From positions 5,328-69,327 of the forward strand of contig CBDFFZ010000025.1 of assembly GCA_965246905.1 (NCBI GenBank): a DNA stretch of 64,000 bases, in the 5' to 3' direction. Below the pieces are notes generated by a model that saw nothing but the letters and a program-made list of their open reading frames with translations, had not been told where the DNA came from and did not search any database. The number at the start of each line of letters is the position of its first letter. Position 1 is the first letter of the stretch. The stretch is from UBA1952 sp965246905 (GTDB lineage: Bacteria; Bacteroidota; Bacteroidia; Chitinophagales; Chitinophagaceae). Of the stretch, positions 17,528 through 26,513 are shown piece by piece. The position numbers were made by a program, and so were the translations under genes.

Positions 17528-18301
17528 TTAAGCTCCGGAATTTGACAATAGTTCCGCGTTCAGGAAACCGTAAGTACTAAGTTTTAACATCAGCTCCGGC
17601 TCCTCTTTTAAAATTTTATCTATTCCTATCAGATGCCGATCATGGTGCAGGTCGGATCCGCAGAAATCATAAACGTTATGTGCCATAAATTTTTCTGCAA
17701 GCTCCTTTACGGTTTTACCATAGTAGCCCAGCACAGATAATAAGTTCATCTGCATCAGCACGCCTTTCTCTTTCAGGGCTAAGTAAGTTTTTACATCCTC
17801 TTCATACAGATAACGCTCGGGGTGCGCCAGAATAGGCTTGTAGCCCATCGATTGTATGGAAAAGATCATATCGCCGAAGTTGCGCGGCCAGCCTGCCATC
17901 GATACTTCCACCAACACAAAGTTATCTCCGAATGTAAGCAAGCCGTCCGGCAGGATAGCCGAAAGGAACATATTGTCTAAGTAATATTCCGCAGCTATAC
18001 CCAACTCGATACCTATGCGCTGATCCGCAATAAAACGCTGGAGGTGATCAAAATGCCTGCGCAGTTTCTCACTGTTATTCTCATAAAATTCAAGATGCAC
18101 ATGCGGCGTAGTGATGAGCTTTTTATAGCCCCGGTCCCGCAAAGCGCGAATGAGCAGCAGGCTTTCCTCCATATCCTTTGCGCCATCATCTATGCCCGGC
18201 ACTAAATGGCTGTGCATATCGCATCCGAGAAACGAAAAGTCTTTAGGGACATCTTCGGGATTAAAGTGCGGTTTGGATGATTTTTTAAAGAAAGAAAACA
18301 T
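17528..18301 (-). CDS. PHP-family tyrosine-protein phosphatase (CpsB/YwqE type)
   Basis: Metal-dependent phosphatase of 257 residues that removes phosphate from BY-kinases. The PHP motif DMHSHLVPGIDDG spans 28-40 (His30, His32, Asp38), with further ligands in TTPHVH, LAHPERY and CGSDLHHDR. It is first in a minus-strand run with the Wza-like and Wzc-like genes and probably controls the phosphorylation state of the (YG)10 tail. No signal peptide is present, consistent with a cytoplasmic enzyme. The 129-base upstream spacer has no confident promoter match. Confidence 0.88.
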   Translation of the reverse strand: MFSFFKKSSKPHFNPEDVPKDFSFLGCDMHSHLVPGIDDGAKDMEESLLLIRALRDRGYKKLITTPHVHLEFYENNSEKLRRHFDHLQRFIADQRIGIELGIAAEYYLDNMFLSAILPDGLLTFGDNFVLVEVSMAGWPRNFGDMIFSIQSMGYKPILAHPERYLYEEDVKTYLALKEKGVLMQMNLLSVLGYYGKTVKELAEKFMAHNVYDFCGSDLHHDRHLIGIDKILKEEPELMLKLSTYGFLNAELLSNSGA

Positions 18302-18430
18302 AACTATCCATTTTCGCTACTTATTGAAATAGGTTTACTCCTGCGGTATTACAGAAATGCGGCAATCAACTCATAACGCAATTATTGCGCTAAATTTAAT
18401 ACAGTAGAAGTACAAAAATAGATTTTAGAA

Positions 18431-19081
18431 TTATGGGGCCAATCGGTAGCGCTCCCATTCATTTGCCTTCCGCTCAAATACGACCCTGTCGTGCAGCCTG
18501 CTGCTGCGTCCCTGCCAAAACTCGATGAGCCAGGGAACTACGCGATAGCCGCCCCAATGCTCTGGTCGTGGAATATCCCCGGCTGAATATTTTAATTGTA
18601 GCTCTTGCTCCGCCTGCTCCAATATTTCCCGGCTGTTTATTTTCCGGCTCTGTGGCGATGCCCACGCACCAATGCGGCTACCGGCAGGTCTTGAATTAAA
18701 ATAAGCATCGCTCTCCGCTGCACTTACTCTTTCTACAATGCCTTCAATACGCACCTGCCGTTCCAGCTCTTTCCAGAAAAAAACAAGCGCAGCATAGCGC
18801 TGCGCTTCAATTTGCCGACCTTTAGCCGATTGATAATTTGTAAAGAAAGTGAATCCTTGCTCATCAAGCCCTTTCAAGAGTACAATGCGGGCATGTGGCC
18901 TCCCTTCAGCATCAGCAGTAGCAAGTGTCATGGCATTTACTTCAGCAACACCTGCGGTTTCCGCTTCGGCAAACCATTTGCTGAAAAAAACCAGCGGATC
19001 ATAGCCGGCACCGCTTTCGTTGAGCGCCGCCTGCCGGTAATCTTTCCGGATATCCGCAATATGCTGGCTAACGGGCTGCAA
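18431..19081 (-). CDS. pdxH: Pyridoxine/pyridoxamine 5'-phosphate oxidase
   Basis: FMN enzyme that oxidises PNP/PMP to pyridoxal 5'-phosphate. Characteristic segments are RIVLLKG, FFTNYQSAKG, the SRIGAWAS region, and the C-terminal PxHWGGYR...RLHDR. The reading frame is open far upstream, but family proteins are about 215 residues; the TTG giving MQPVSQHIADIRKDYR yields 216 residues and starts just after the stop of a small upstream gene. No in-frame ATG is available near this point, so a TTG start is the best choice, with moderate certainty. Confidence 0.85.
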   Translation of the reverse strand: MQPVSQHIADIRKDYRQAALNESGAGYDPLVFFSKWFAEAETAGVAEVNAMTLATADAEGRPHARIVLLKGLDEQGFTFFTNYQSAKGRQIEAQRYAALVFFWKELERQVRIEGIVERVSAAESDAYFNSRPAGSRIGAWASPQSRKINSREILEQAEQELQLKYSAGDIPRPEHWGGYRVVPWLIEFWQGRSSRLHDRVVFERKANEWERYRLAP

Positions 19082-19092
19082 ACGAAACTTTA

Positions 19093-19236
19093 TTATTTGT
19101 TGGAGGTAATTACGAACTTCACGAACACGTAAGCAACAGCTATTGCGAGCAGTAGAATGAGTATAGTGCACAGAACCGGCGCAATCTTATTGCCGGCCTC
19201 ATAAACACCGCTGAGCATGATCACAGGCTTGGTCAT
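19093..19236 (-). CDS. Small single-pass membrane protein
   Basis: A 47-residue protein starting at ATG (MTKPVIMLSG) with one strong hydrophobic helix from about residue 19 to 43 and a short positively charged tail. It ends 11 bases before the proposed pdxH start. The same frame continues upstream antisense to the transporter gene, but that part has no coding character; only these last codons look like a gene. I do not recognise a family. It could be an uncharacterised membrane peptide co-transcribed with pdxH, or a chance ORF. Confidence 0.45.
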   Translation of the reverse strand: MTKPVIMLSGVYEAGNKIAPVLCTILILLLAIAVAYVFVKFVITSNK

Positions 19237-19353
19237 AATCTTAGAACATTTTGGATGCGCAAGATACGACAGCATGCGCGGAATTTTCAGCTCCGGGGGC
19301 TGCGTACCGGATAGTTTTTCTATTTTGCCGATAAGCCGACCTTTGCCGCCTTC

Positions 19354-20619
19354 ATGTTTCTCCGCCACATTCCTTTTCTTAAAGCTGTAGCGCTCTATTC
19401 CTTTACGGCGTTCGGCGGGCCGCAGGGGCATGTTGGCATGATGCTGAAAACCTTTGTGCAGCGCCGCCACGACGTTACGGAGGAAGAGCTTATGGAATAC
19501 AATGCCTTCTGCCAGATGCTGCCCGGACCTTCGAGCACACAAACGGTAATGCTTATTGCCCTGAAGCGCGGTGGCATGCCGCTTGCCGTGCTCACGCTCT
19601 GCCTCTGGATACTTCCTGCCTTCCTGATCATGGCCGCCTTTTCGTTCCTCATCCGCTTTATAGACACGAAGGATGTAGCTACGAATCTGTTTACCTACAT
19701 CCGGCCTATGTCGGTAGGGTTTATTTTTTTTGCCGCGGTGCGGATGATGCAGGCAAATGCGCGCAATACCGCTACCCGTGCCATTATGCTTGGTAGCGCT
19801 ATTGCAACTATGCTTATCAAATCGCCCTGGGTTTTTCCGGCGCTGATGGTTGTTGCGGGCCTTATTTCCAATTTTTCCAATAAGCGCATTCCCGGCCGGG
19901 CAGATAAGCCCAAGAAGATACGCTGGGGCTCGCTCTGGCTGTTTGCGCTCCTTTTTATAGGCGCGGGTATTGTAAGTGAGGTTGCAAGATCGCATGGCTG
20001 GGAGCACCGGCGGGCCTTCAATCTTTTTGAAAATTTTTATCGCTTCGGTGCAATTGTATTCGGCGGGGGGCAGGCATTGCTGCCCATGATGCTCTACCAG
20101 TTTGTAAGTCGCCCGCAGCGCCTCGGCCACCCTGCCTGGATGAGCGCCGGCGACCTCCTTACCGGCTTCGGGCTGGTTCAGGCAGTACCCGGGCCTGTAT
20201 TTTCTGTGTGTACATTTGCAGGCGGGCTGGCGCTGAGCGCTATGGGCGGCTGGTGGCAGATAGGCGGCTGCCTAATTGCTACCGTTGCCGTATTCCTGCC
20301 CAGTACGCTGCTTTTATTTTTCCTCTTCCCGGTGTATCATAACCTGAAGCAGCATGTAATTATTTACCGTGCGCTGGAAGGCATTAACGCTGCTGTGGTA
20401 GGCATTATCTGGGCATCGGGCATTGTATTGCTGCAAGCGCTTTTGCTGCCGCAGTCCGGTTTTAGCAACCTGGCGGAGAGCGCTCAGGCAGCGCTGCATT
20501 TTGAATGGAGCAACCTTGTGGCCATCGCCATTACCTTCAGCATCCTGTATTTCACAAAAATACCGGCGCCTTTTATTGTAGTAGGCTGGCTATTGCTTGG
20601 CTGGACACTACATGCGTGA
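19354..20619 (+). CDS. chrA: Chromate-type ion transporter, two CHR domains
   Basis: Membrane transporter of 421 residues with two tandem CHR domains: the first has FTAFGGPQGHVGMM and MLPGPSSTQT, the second has YRFGAIVFGGGQALLPMM and QAVPGPVFS. About ten to twelve hydrophobic helices are visible. Family members export chromate by proton antiport, but many long-chain homologues have no proven role in chromate resistance. It is transcribed away from pdxH and stands alone. No Shine-Dalgarno sequence is seen before the ATG. Confidence 0.85.
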   Translation: MFLRHIPFLKAVALYSFTAFGGPQGHVGMMLKTFVQRRHDVTEEELMEYNAFCQMLPGPSSTQTVMLIALKRGGMPLAVLTLCLWILPAFLIMAAFSFLIRFIDTKDVATNLFTYIRPMSVGFIFFAAVRMMQANARNTATRAIMLGSAIATMLIKSPWVFPALMVVAGLISNFSNKRIPGRADKPKKIRWGSLWLFALLFIGAGIVSEVARSHGWEHRRAFNLFENFYRFGAIVFGGGQALLPMMLYQFVSRPQRLGHPAWMSAGDLLTGFGLVQAVPGPVFSVCTFAGGLALSAMGGWWQIGGCLIATVAVFLPSTLLLFFLFPVYHNLKQHVIIYRALEGINAAVVGIIWASGIVLLQALLLPQSGFSNLAESAQAALHFEWSNLVAIAITFSILYFTKIPAPFIVVGWLLLGWTLHA

Positions 20620-20747
20620 TAAAGATAAAATTGCTTAGCTCATGCTTTTGCAGCAATGAAACAGATATTCATCTCTTAGCTGATAGCACTATTCAGTATA
20701 TTTCTGACGTCATTTCGTTCAGAACTTTATTCCCTCCTGAAAGCTAT

Positions 20748-21176
20748 TTAGGGATGAAAACCTACCGCAGTAACTTTGATTTCCGCCTTTGTATCAAATA
20801 CCTGTACTGCATTTGAGGCAGGCAGGCGCACAACGCTGTAATGGATACTATTTACCCCTCCGCGATCTGATATAAAGCGAAGATATACAACTCCGGTTTC
20901 CGGCATTTCGAAAGTCTGGTTTATCTTCTTCGTGTCTTTTATACGCACCATCACGTTGGTCGGGGCCATTACTACCATGGCGCGCTGCAACTGCTTGGAA
21001 GCGTTGGCAACAATAGTTATTTTATCGCCTTTGGCAAATGTATAAGCAACCTCTGCATACCCACCTACACCGGATACGGTAGAAATAGTCGTATCGGCAA
21101 CCTTTACAGGAGTAGTTGCATGGGCAGCAGCAGCAGAGCCAGCAAGAAGAGCAATGGAAAAAATAATTTGTTTCAT
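20748..21176 (-). CDS. Secreted protein of unknown function
   Basis: A 142-residue protein with a clear Sec signal peptide (residues 1-20, ending AHA). The mature part is rich in beta-prone segments and resembles no family that I recognise with certainty; the pattern of a basic, threonine-rich small domain suggests a periplasmic beta-sandwich. It faces glnS divergently. Start chosen at the ATG before the signal peptide. Confidence 0.6.
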   Translation of the reverse strand: MKQIIFSIALLAGSAAAAHATTPVKVADTTISTVSGVGGYAEVAYTFAKGDKITIVANASKQLQRAMVVMAPTNVMVRIKDTKKINQTFEMPETGVVYLRFISDRGGVNSIHYSVVRLPASNAVQVFDTKAEIKVTAVGFHP

Positions 21177-21333
21177 AAGGAGCGTGTATTTCGGTTTCGG
21201 TGCAAGATTTGAAATTTTATGGTTTTAAACGTTATGAATTATACTAATTATTTGTAGCAAACCCAATGAAAAAGTACACCTTCCATCTAATGGATAATCA
21301 GGTAGGATACACGGTAGCCCTGCGGGAAATGCC

Positions 21334-21341
21334 TACTTTTG
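21334..21341 (+). promoter_or_regulatory. Putative -7 box of glnS
   Basis: TACTTTTG matches the Bacteroidota -7 consensus TAnnTTTG and ends 8 bases before the chosen glnS start. This supports the downstream ATG and rejects the longer N-terminus that would be read from 84 bases upstream. Confidence 0.5.
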
Positions 21342-21349
21342 CGCCTGTT

Positions 21350-23014
21350 ATGACGGAGGAAAAATCGCTTAATTTTTTAGAAGAAATCATAGAAGGCCAT
21401 ATTGCAGCAGGCAAATATCCGGATGGCATTCATACCCGCTTCCCGCCTGAGCCGAATGGTTACCTGCACATTGGTCATGCTTCCTCTATCTGCCTCAACT
21501 TTGGCCTCGCAGAGAAATACAAGGGTAAATGCAACCTCCGGTTCGACGATACCAATCCGGTTACGGAAGAAACAGAATATGTAGAAAGCATCAAGCAGGA
21601 TATAAAATGGCTGGGCTTTAGCTGGGATAATGAGCTCTATGCTTCCGATTATTTTGATACGCTTTACGACTTTGCCGTAACACTGATAAAAAAAGGACTG
21701 GCCTATGTGGATGACAGCACTGCAGAGGAAATTGCGGCTACCAAAGGCTCTACCTCAGAACCAGGCAAGAACAGCCCATACCGCGGCCGCAGCATAGAAG
21801 AAAACCTTCGCCTCTTTGAGGAAATGAAGGCGGGAAAGTATCAGGATGGAGAGAAAACCCTGCGTGCCAGAATTGATATGGCGCACCCCAACTTGCTTTT
21901 TCGGGATCCGCTGATGTACCGCATCAAGCATGCGCATCACCACCGCACCGGCGATGCCTGGTGCATCTACCCGATGTATGACTTCGCTCACGGCCAGAGC
22001 GATTCGATTGAGCATATTACGCATTCCATCTGCACGCTCGAGTTTATTCATCACCGCCCGCTCTATGATTGGTTTATTGAGCAATTAGGTATCTATCCTT
22101 CCCACCAATACGAGTTTGCGCGCCGCAACCTTACTTATACCGTGATGAGCAAGCGTAAGCTTAAGGCATTAGTAGAAGAAGGCCATGTAGCAAGTTGGGA
22201 CGATCCACGGATGCCAACGGTAAGTGGTATGCGCCGCAGAGGCTATCCCGCTAAAGCCATCCGCCAGTTCTGCGATACAGTAGGCATTGCCCGCAGGGAA
22301 AATGTAGTAGATCTCGGCCTGCTGGAATTCTATGTGCGCGAAGACCTGAACAAGCGCGCCAACCGTGTCATGGCCGTGCTCGATCCGCTGAAAGTGATCA
22401 TCACCAATTATCCCGAAGGGCAAACAGAAAACCTGCCTTCCGAGAACAACCCGGAGGATGAAAACGCAGGTAGCCGAGACCTCCCTTTTGGGCGTGAGCT
22501 GTGGATAGAACGCGAGGATTTCATGGAGTCTCCGCCAAAGAAATTTTTCCGTCTCGGGCCGGGCTTGATGACACGCCTCAAACATGCCTACATTATCAAA
22601 TGCGAAGACTTTAAAAAAGATGAAGCAGGGAATATCACGGAGCTACACTGTACTTACATTCCCGAAAGCAAGAGTGGCCATGATACGAGCGGAATCAATG
22701 TAAAAGGTACTATTCACTGGGTAAGTGCGATGCATGCGGCAGCAGTAGAAGTGCGGCTGTATGACCGTTTATTCAAAGTAGAAAATCCTTCGGCTGAAGA
22801 GGGAGACTTTAAGGATTATATCAATGAACAATCTCTCGAAAAAATAACCGCATTTGTGGAGCCTGCGCTTCTTCAAGCAAAGCCGGGTGAGCATTTCCAG
22901 TTTTTAAGAAAAGGCTATTTCTGTGCCGATACCGATAGTGCGCCCGGCAAGCCGGTATTCAACCGGACGGTGGGTTTGAAGGATAGCTGGGCGAAGGAGG
23001 TAAAGAAGAGCTAA
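21350..23014 (+). CDS. glnS: Glutaminyl-tRNA synthetase
   Basis: Class I synthetase that charges tRNA-Gln directly. HIGH motif at 40-43 within PPEPNGYLHIGHA; KMSKS equivalent MSK at 266-268; C-terminal anticodon-binding beta-barrels follow, with GTIHWVSA typical of bacterial GlnRS. Using the ATG that gives MTEEKSLNFLEEII produces 554 residues and a normal N-terminus; an ATG 28 codons upstream adds an unconserved extension and would include the -7 box in the coding region. Followed immediately by a palindromic terminator-like hairpin. Confidence 0.93.
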   Translation: MTEEKSLNFLEEIIEGHIAAGKYPDGIHTRFPPEPNGYLHIGHASSICLNFGLAEKYKGKCNLRFDDTNPVTEETEYVESIKQDIKWLGFSWDNELYASDYFDTLYDFAVTLIKKGLAYVDDSTAEEIAATKGSTSEPGKNSPYRGRSIEENLRLFEEMKAGKYQDGEKTLRARIDMAHPNLLFRDPLMYRIKHAHHHRTGDAWCIYPMYDFAHGQSDSIEHITHSICTLEFIHHRPLYDWFIEQLGIYPSHQYEFARRNLTYTVMSKRKLKALVEEGHVASWDDPRMPTVSGMRRRGYPAKAIRQFCDTVGIARRENVVDLGLLEFYVREDLNKRANRVMAVLDPLKVIITNYPEGQTENLPSENNPEDENAGSRDLPFGRELWIEREDFMESPPKKFFRLGPGLMTRLKHAYIIKCEDFKKDEAGNITELHCTYIPESKSGHDTSGINVKGTIHWVSAMHAAAVEVRLYDRLFKVENPSAEEGDFKDYINEQSLEKITAFVEPALLQAKPGEHFQFLRKGYFCADTDSAPGKPVFNRTVGLKDSWAKEVKKS

Positions 23015-23017
23015 GCA

Positions 23018-23047
23018 GTATCCCACGCCTCTGAGGGCGTGGGATAC
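23018..23047. terminator. Palindrome after glnS, terminator-like (family A)
   Basis: A 12-base perfect inverted repeat (GTATCCCACGCC and its complement) with a 6-base loop, followed by TTTTTA. It begins 3 bases after the glnS stop. The same core, TCCCACGCC with GGCGTGGGA, recurs at 27399 and 33469 and, in altered form, at 33360. Confidence 0.75.
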
Positions 23048-23162
23048 TTTTTACAACATTAGATTTTTGCGCTCGCAGCAACTGTAAAGTAATCAAGGCA
23101 AGAATCTCTTTAGAAAAATTAATCATGATTTTCATTTATATTAAATCGAAAAACGTCGACTT

Positions 23163-23885
23163 ATGACCCAAGAATCTTCCTCCTTAGCCAGTGCCCTTCA
23201 GCCATTACTCGACAACTGGTCCAATGACCCCTCCAACGCTACTTTTGAAGCGGTATTGCATGAGCTCTTTGAAGGCACGTCCAGCCTACTCGTACCCATC
23301 GCCGAAAATGATGAGCGCGGGATGCAGCTTTCTTCCGTTTATGATATGGAAGGGTTGATGGTGCTCGGCGCTTTCAGCAATGAAGCAACGCTTTTTAAAT
23401 GGGCAGAGCAGGAGATTCCCTTCACCACTATCACCTCGCAAGTGTTGGTTGAATTTTGTCAGAAAAACGGAATTGGCCGCATTATCATCAACAGTAATCA
23501 GCCCGATATGTTTGTGCTGGAAGGCACGGCGCCGAATGTAACCGCAACAGAATTAGCAGAAGATACACCTGTACGTATAGGTCCGCTGCCCGGCGAGCTG
23601 CCGCAGGAATTTTCGGTTAAACTGAAGGCTGGTTTCGCCACTATTTCCGCAGTGGAAGCTGTTTACCTCCACGGGCAATTAAAAGGTGGAGAAATGGCGG
23701 CAATTCTGAGCGTACAGGCTTCTCCAAATTCCGAAAATACGCAACAGGCATTGGAGCAGATGTTGAGCAAAGCCCTCGAAGGGGAATTACCCATGATTTT
23801 ACCAATCGGGTTGATGCTGATACCGGATGCGGACTGGCTGGAAACGGTGAAGGAAATTGAGGGTGCGCTATTTTATGAGCGGTGA
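23163..23885 (+). CDS. SseB family protein
   Basis: A 240-residue cytoplasmic protein with an SseB-type N-terminal domain (about 10-125, including SVYDMEGLMVLGAFSN and TSQVLVEFC) and a C-terminal SseB domain (about 130-240). Members are often annotated as enhanced serine sensitivity protein B; the biochemical role is not known. It stands alone, in the same direction as glnS. Distinct from the type III secretion translocon protein that shares the name. Confidence 0.72.
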   Translation: MTQESSSLASALQPLLDNWSNDPSNATFEAVLHELFEGTSSLLVPIAENDERGMQLSSVYDMEGLMVLGAFSNEATLFKWAEQEIPFTTITSQVLVEFCQKNGIGRIIINSNQPDMFVLEGTAPNVTATELAEDTPVRIGPLPGELPQEFSVKLKAGFATISAVEAVYLHGQLKGGEMAAILSVQASPNSENTQQALEQMLSKALEGELPMILPIGLMLIPDADWLETVKEIEGALFYER

Positions 23886-23946
23886 TGAGGGATAATAAGC
23901 CTACCCGTGGTAACATCTCATTTGAAAAGAACCAACACGAGTAAGA

Positions 23947-24339
23947 TTAGTATGTTTTAGTAAGTAATGCAACCACTGAAGCAATTTGAGCAATTACTTC
24001 GACGTTTTTAATTTTATCATCTACGCGTACCAACCCATTCTTCACCAGATGCGCATTCAAAAATGTTTTGTTCTAAATATAGATGGCAGAGCAGATTGTT
24101 CTCAGCATCATGTTTCACAGCATCATACTTCATAAATATACGTTTCCCTTTTTTCTTCTCACGGAGGAATTCAGTAGCCTTTCCATTAATTACAGGGTCT
24201 TCTTTTACACCGATTAACCGCACGATCAGGTCGTTACTTAAACGATTTTTTTCGGGCTGATCACTTCTTTAACTGTAAATAATTCTTCTCTCTGCGTAGT
24301 GCTGTCTTTATCAATCTTTGACCCAAACTGCAGCTTCAT
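23947..24339 (-). pseudogene. Broken SNase-like (thermonuclease-fold) domain gene
   Basis: Three reading-frame pieces together read as one staphylococcal-nuclease-like domain: FTVKEVISPKK, then NDLIVRLIGVKEDP, GKATEFLREKKKGKRIFMKYD and LLCHLYL, then NAHLVKNGLVRVDD. Two single-base frameshifts are needed, one at the T7 run at 24246-24252 and one near 24067-24075. Such domains occur alone or as C-terminal extensions of some DNA methyltransferases; I cannot tell which this came from. The upstream part is missing: the korA gene ends right before it. It is either a decayed gene or an intact one with sequencing errors. Confidence 0.6.
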
Positions 24340-24368
24340 ACTCAAAAGAAGAACCCACTTGGCCAAGT

Positions 24369-26216
24369 CTACGCAAGCATCTCCTCAACCACCAGCACCA
24401 ATTCACTTTTAGAAATCGGTGTCCCTTTAATCTTGTTATACCCAACAGCATCCACCAGGTATTGATCGCGGATGATCTTGATGAGCTGACCATTATTTAT
24501 TTCAGGTATCAAAACCTTTTTGTAGGAGCGCAGCATTTCACCCAGATTTTTCGGGAAAGGACGCATATGCCGTAGGTGCGCATGAGCAATGCCGGTATGG
24601 CCGCGCTGTTGCAATATCGCTACTGCGCTCTTGATGGTACCGTACGTAGACCCCCAGCCCAGAACCAGCACGTCGCCGGTTTCCGGGCCGCTATCCAAAG
24701 TCTGTAAGGGAATATAATCCGCAATACGATCCACCTTCGCCTGACGGATCTTCACCATCAATTCATGGTTATCAGGATCGTAAGAAATATTGCCGGTGAT
24801 GTTTTCCTTTTCTAATCCGCCGATGCGGTGCTCCAAGCCCGGTGTGCCGGGAACTGCCCAGGGGCGCACTAACTTTTCATCACGCTTATAGGGCAGATAT
24901 TTTTCGTCGCCATTATCTTTGGATTGCTTGAAATTCACCTCGATGGGCTGCAGATCCTTGCTTTGCGGGTATTTCCAGGGCTCGGCACCATTGGCGATAT
25001 AGCCATCGCTCAGAAGAATGACCGGCGTCATGTGCTGCACCGCAATGCGCACCGCTTCATAGGCAGCGGCGAAGCAATCGCTTGGTGTGGAGGCTGAGAC
25101 AATTGGCATCGGGCACTCACCGTTGCGGCCATAGTAAGCCTGCATTAGGTCGCTCTGCTCCGTTTTGGTAGGCAATCCGGTAGAGGGGCCGCCCCGCTGA
25201 ATATTGATGATGAGCAGGGGAATTTCCAGCATCACCGCAAGCCCCATCGCCTCTGTTTTTAGCGCCATGCCAGGGCCGGAAGTCGTTGTAATGCCAAGAC
25301 TTCCTCCATAGGCCGCGCCGATCGCTGCCGTAATGCCGGCAATCTCATCTTCCGCCTGAAAAGTGCGGATGCCAAAATTCTTATACCGCGCCAGCTCATG
25401 CAAAATATCCGATGCGGGCGTGATCGGGTAAGTGCCTAGAAATATCGGCAGGCTGCTTTTTTGGGAAGCTGCAATCAACCCGTAAGACAGGGCTGTATTG
25501 CCCGTAATGCTGCGGTAATGGCCCGGTGCCAATTTCGCCTTGGCCACCTCATATCTTGTTGTAAAAGCCTCTACCGTATCACCGTAATTATAGCCTGCTT
25601 TCAGCGACAGAATATTGCTGTCCAATATCTCCGGCCGCTTACCAAACTTATCATTCAGGAATGAGAACGTGCTTGTCATATCGCGGTTATAGAGCCAGTA
25701 AAGGAAGCCGAGGACAAACATATTCTTCGCTCGGTCCTTCTCTTTCACACCCATCTGTATCTCTTTCAGCGCCTCGCGCGTCAGCTTCGTTACATCGATC
25801 TTATGCAGCTCATAGCCCATCAGCGAGCCGTCTTCCAGCGGGTTGATGCCGTCCGGGTAAGCCGCAAGGCGCAGGTTTTTGGCGTCGAAGCCATCGGTAT
25901 TCGCAATAATGATGCCGCCCATTTTCAGGGCTTTTAAATTCACTTTCAAAGCCGCTGCGTTCATTACTACCAGCACATCACAAACATCTCCCGGAGTAAA
26001 AATGCGCTCAGAGGAAAAGTGCAATTGGAAACCGCTTACGCCGGGCAGCGTACCTATCGGGGCACGAATCTCTGCCGGAAAGTCGGGGAATGTAGAAAGA
26101 TCATTGCCTATTAAAGCCGTATTGTTCGTAAACTGGCTGCCTGTAAGCTGCATCCCATCGCCGCTATCGCCCGCAAACTTGATCACTACATCTGCAACCG
26201 TCTGAGTAGGTGTCAT
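24369..26216 (-). CDS. korA: 2-oxoglutarate:ferredoxin oxidoreductase, fused gamma/alpha subunit
   Basis: Subunit of the CoA-dependent 2-oxoacid:acceptor oxidoreductase that makes succinyl-CoA (or acetyl-CoA) with reduced ferredoxin. Residues 1-190 are the gamma domain (KFAGDSGDGMQLTGSQ); residues from about 215 on are the alpha chain with GTYPITPASDILHEL, QAEDEIAGITAAIGA and TTSGPGMALKTEAMG. Length 615 is normal for the fused form. The beta subunit (TPP domain), usually directly downstream, is absent; the broken nuclease domain occupies that position. A -7 box lies 17 bases before the start. Confidence 0.88.
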   Translation of the reverse strand: MTPTQTVADVVIKFAGDSGDGMQLTGSQFTNNTALIGNDLSTFPDFPAEIRAPIGTLPGVSGFQLHFSSERIFTPGDVCDVLVVMNAAALKVNLKALKMGGIIIANTDGFDAKNLRLAAYPDGINPLEDGSLMGYELHKIDVTKLTREALKEIQMGVKEKDRAKNMFVLGFLYWLYNRDMTSTFSFLNDKFGKRPEILDSNILSLKAGYNYGDTVEAFTTRYEVAKAKLAPGHYRSITGNTALSYGLIAASQKSSLPIFLGTYPITPASDILHELARYKNFGIRTFQAEDEIAGITAAIGAAYGGSLGITTTSGPGMALKTEAMGLAVMLEIPLLIINIQRGGPSTGLPTKTEQSDLMQAYYGRNGECPMPIVSASTPSDCFAAAYEAVRIAVQHMTPVILLSDGYIANGAEPWKYPQSKDLQPIEVNFKQSKDNGDEKYLPYKRDEKLVRPWAVPGTPGLEHRIGGLEKENITGNISYDPDNHELMVKIRQAKVDRIADYIPLQTLDSGPETGDVLVLGWGSTYGTIKSAVAILQQRGHTGIAHAHLRHMRPFPKNLGEMLRSYKKVLIPEINNGQLIKIIRDQYLVDAVGYNKIKGTPISKSELVLVVEEMLA

Positions 26217-26233
26217 ATTCGTAAATAAGGCTG

Positions 26234-26241
26234 CAAAAGTA
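26234..26241 (-). promoter_or_regulatory. Putative -7 box of korA
   Basis: On the minus strand TACTTTTG matches TAnnTTTG exactly and ends 17 bases before the ATG. No convincing -33 TTG was found at the usual distance. The rest of the 297-base spacer to atpG shows no gene. Confidence 0.5.
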
Positions 26242-26476
26242 CGGCGGAGGTGCGGGAGATGAGTTTGGAATTTTTATTGTCCGGGCAGTTGAATTTCTAT
26301 TAAGCAGTAGTTGCGATAGCACCGTTCATCTGCGTATAGCTATTGGGCTTTTCCTGCAACGCGTAAGGAACAGTCTGCAGATTTTCAGGATTGAGCGGAA
26401 TTAAGAGGAACTTGTTCTAAACAAGATTTAAACGGATACTTCCCCTATCCCACTCAAAGCTTCCAACAAAAATCCG

Positions 26477-26484
26477 TACTTTCG
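26477..26484 (+). promoter_or_regulatory. Putative -7 box of atpG
   Basis: TACTTTCG is one base off the TAnnTTTG consensus and lies 29 bases before the atpG start. It indicates that atpG is transcribed on its own here. Confidence 0.4.
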
Positions 26485-26513
26485 CGGCCGGAAATTATAT
26501 CCAATTTACCATT

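Noticed and set aside
19237..20130. Long minus-strand open frame antisense to the chromate transporter
   Set aside because: Arginine/histidine/lysine-rich translation with no domain, a mirror of the transporter's codon bias. Only its last 47 codons, outside the transporter, were kept as a possible small gene.
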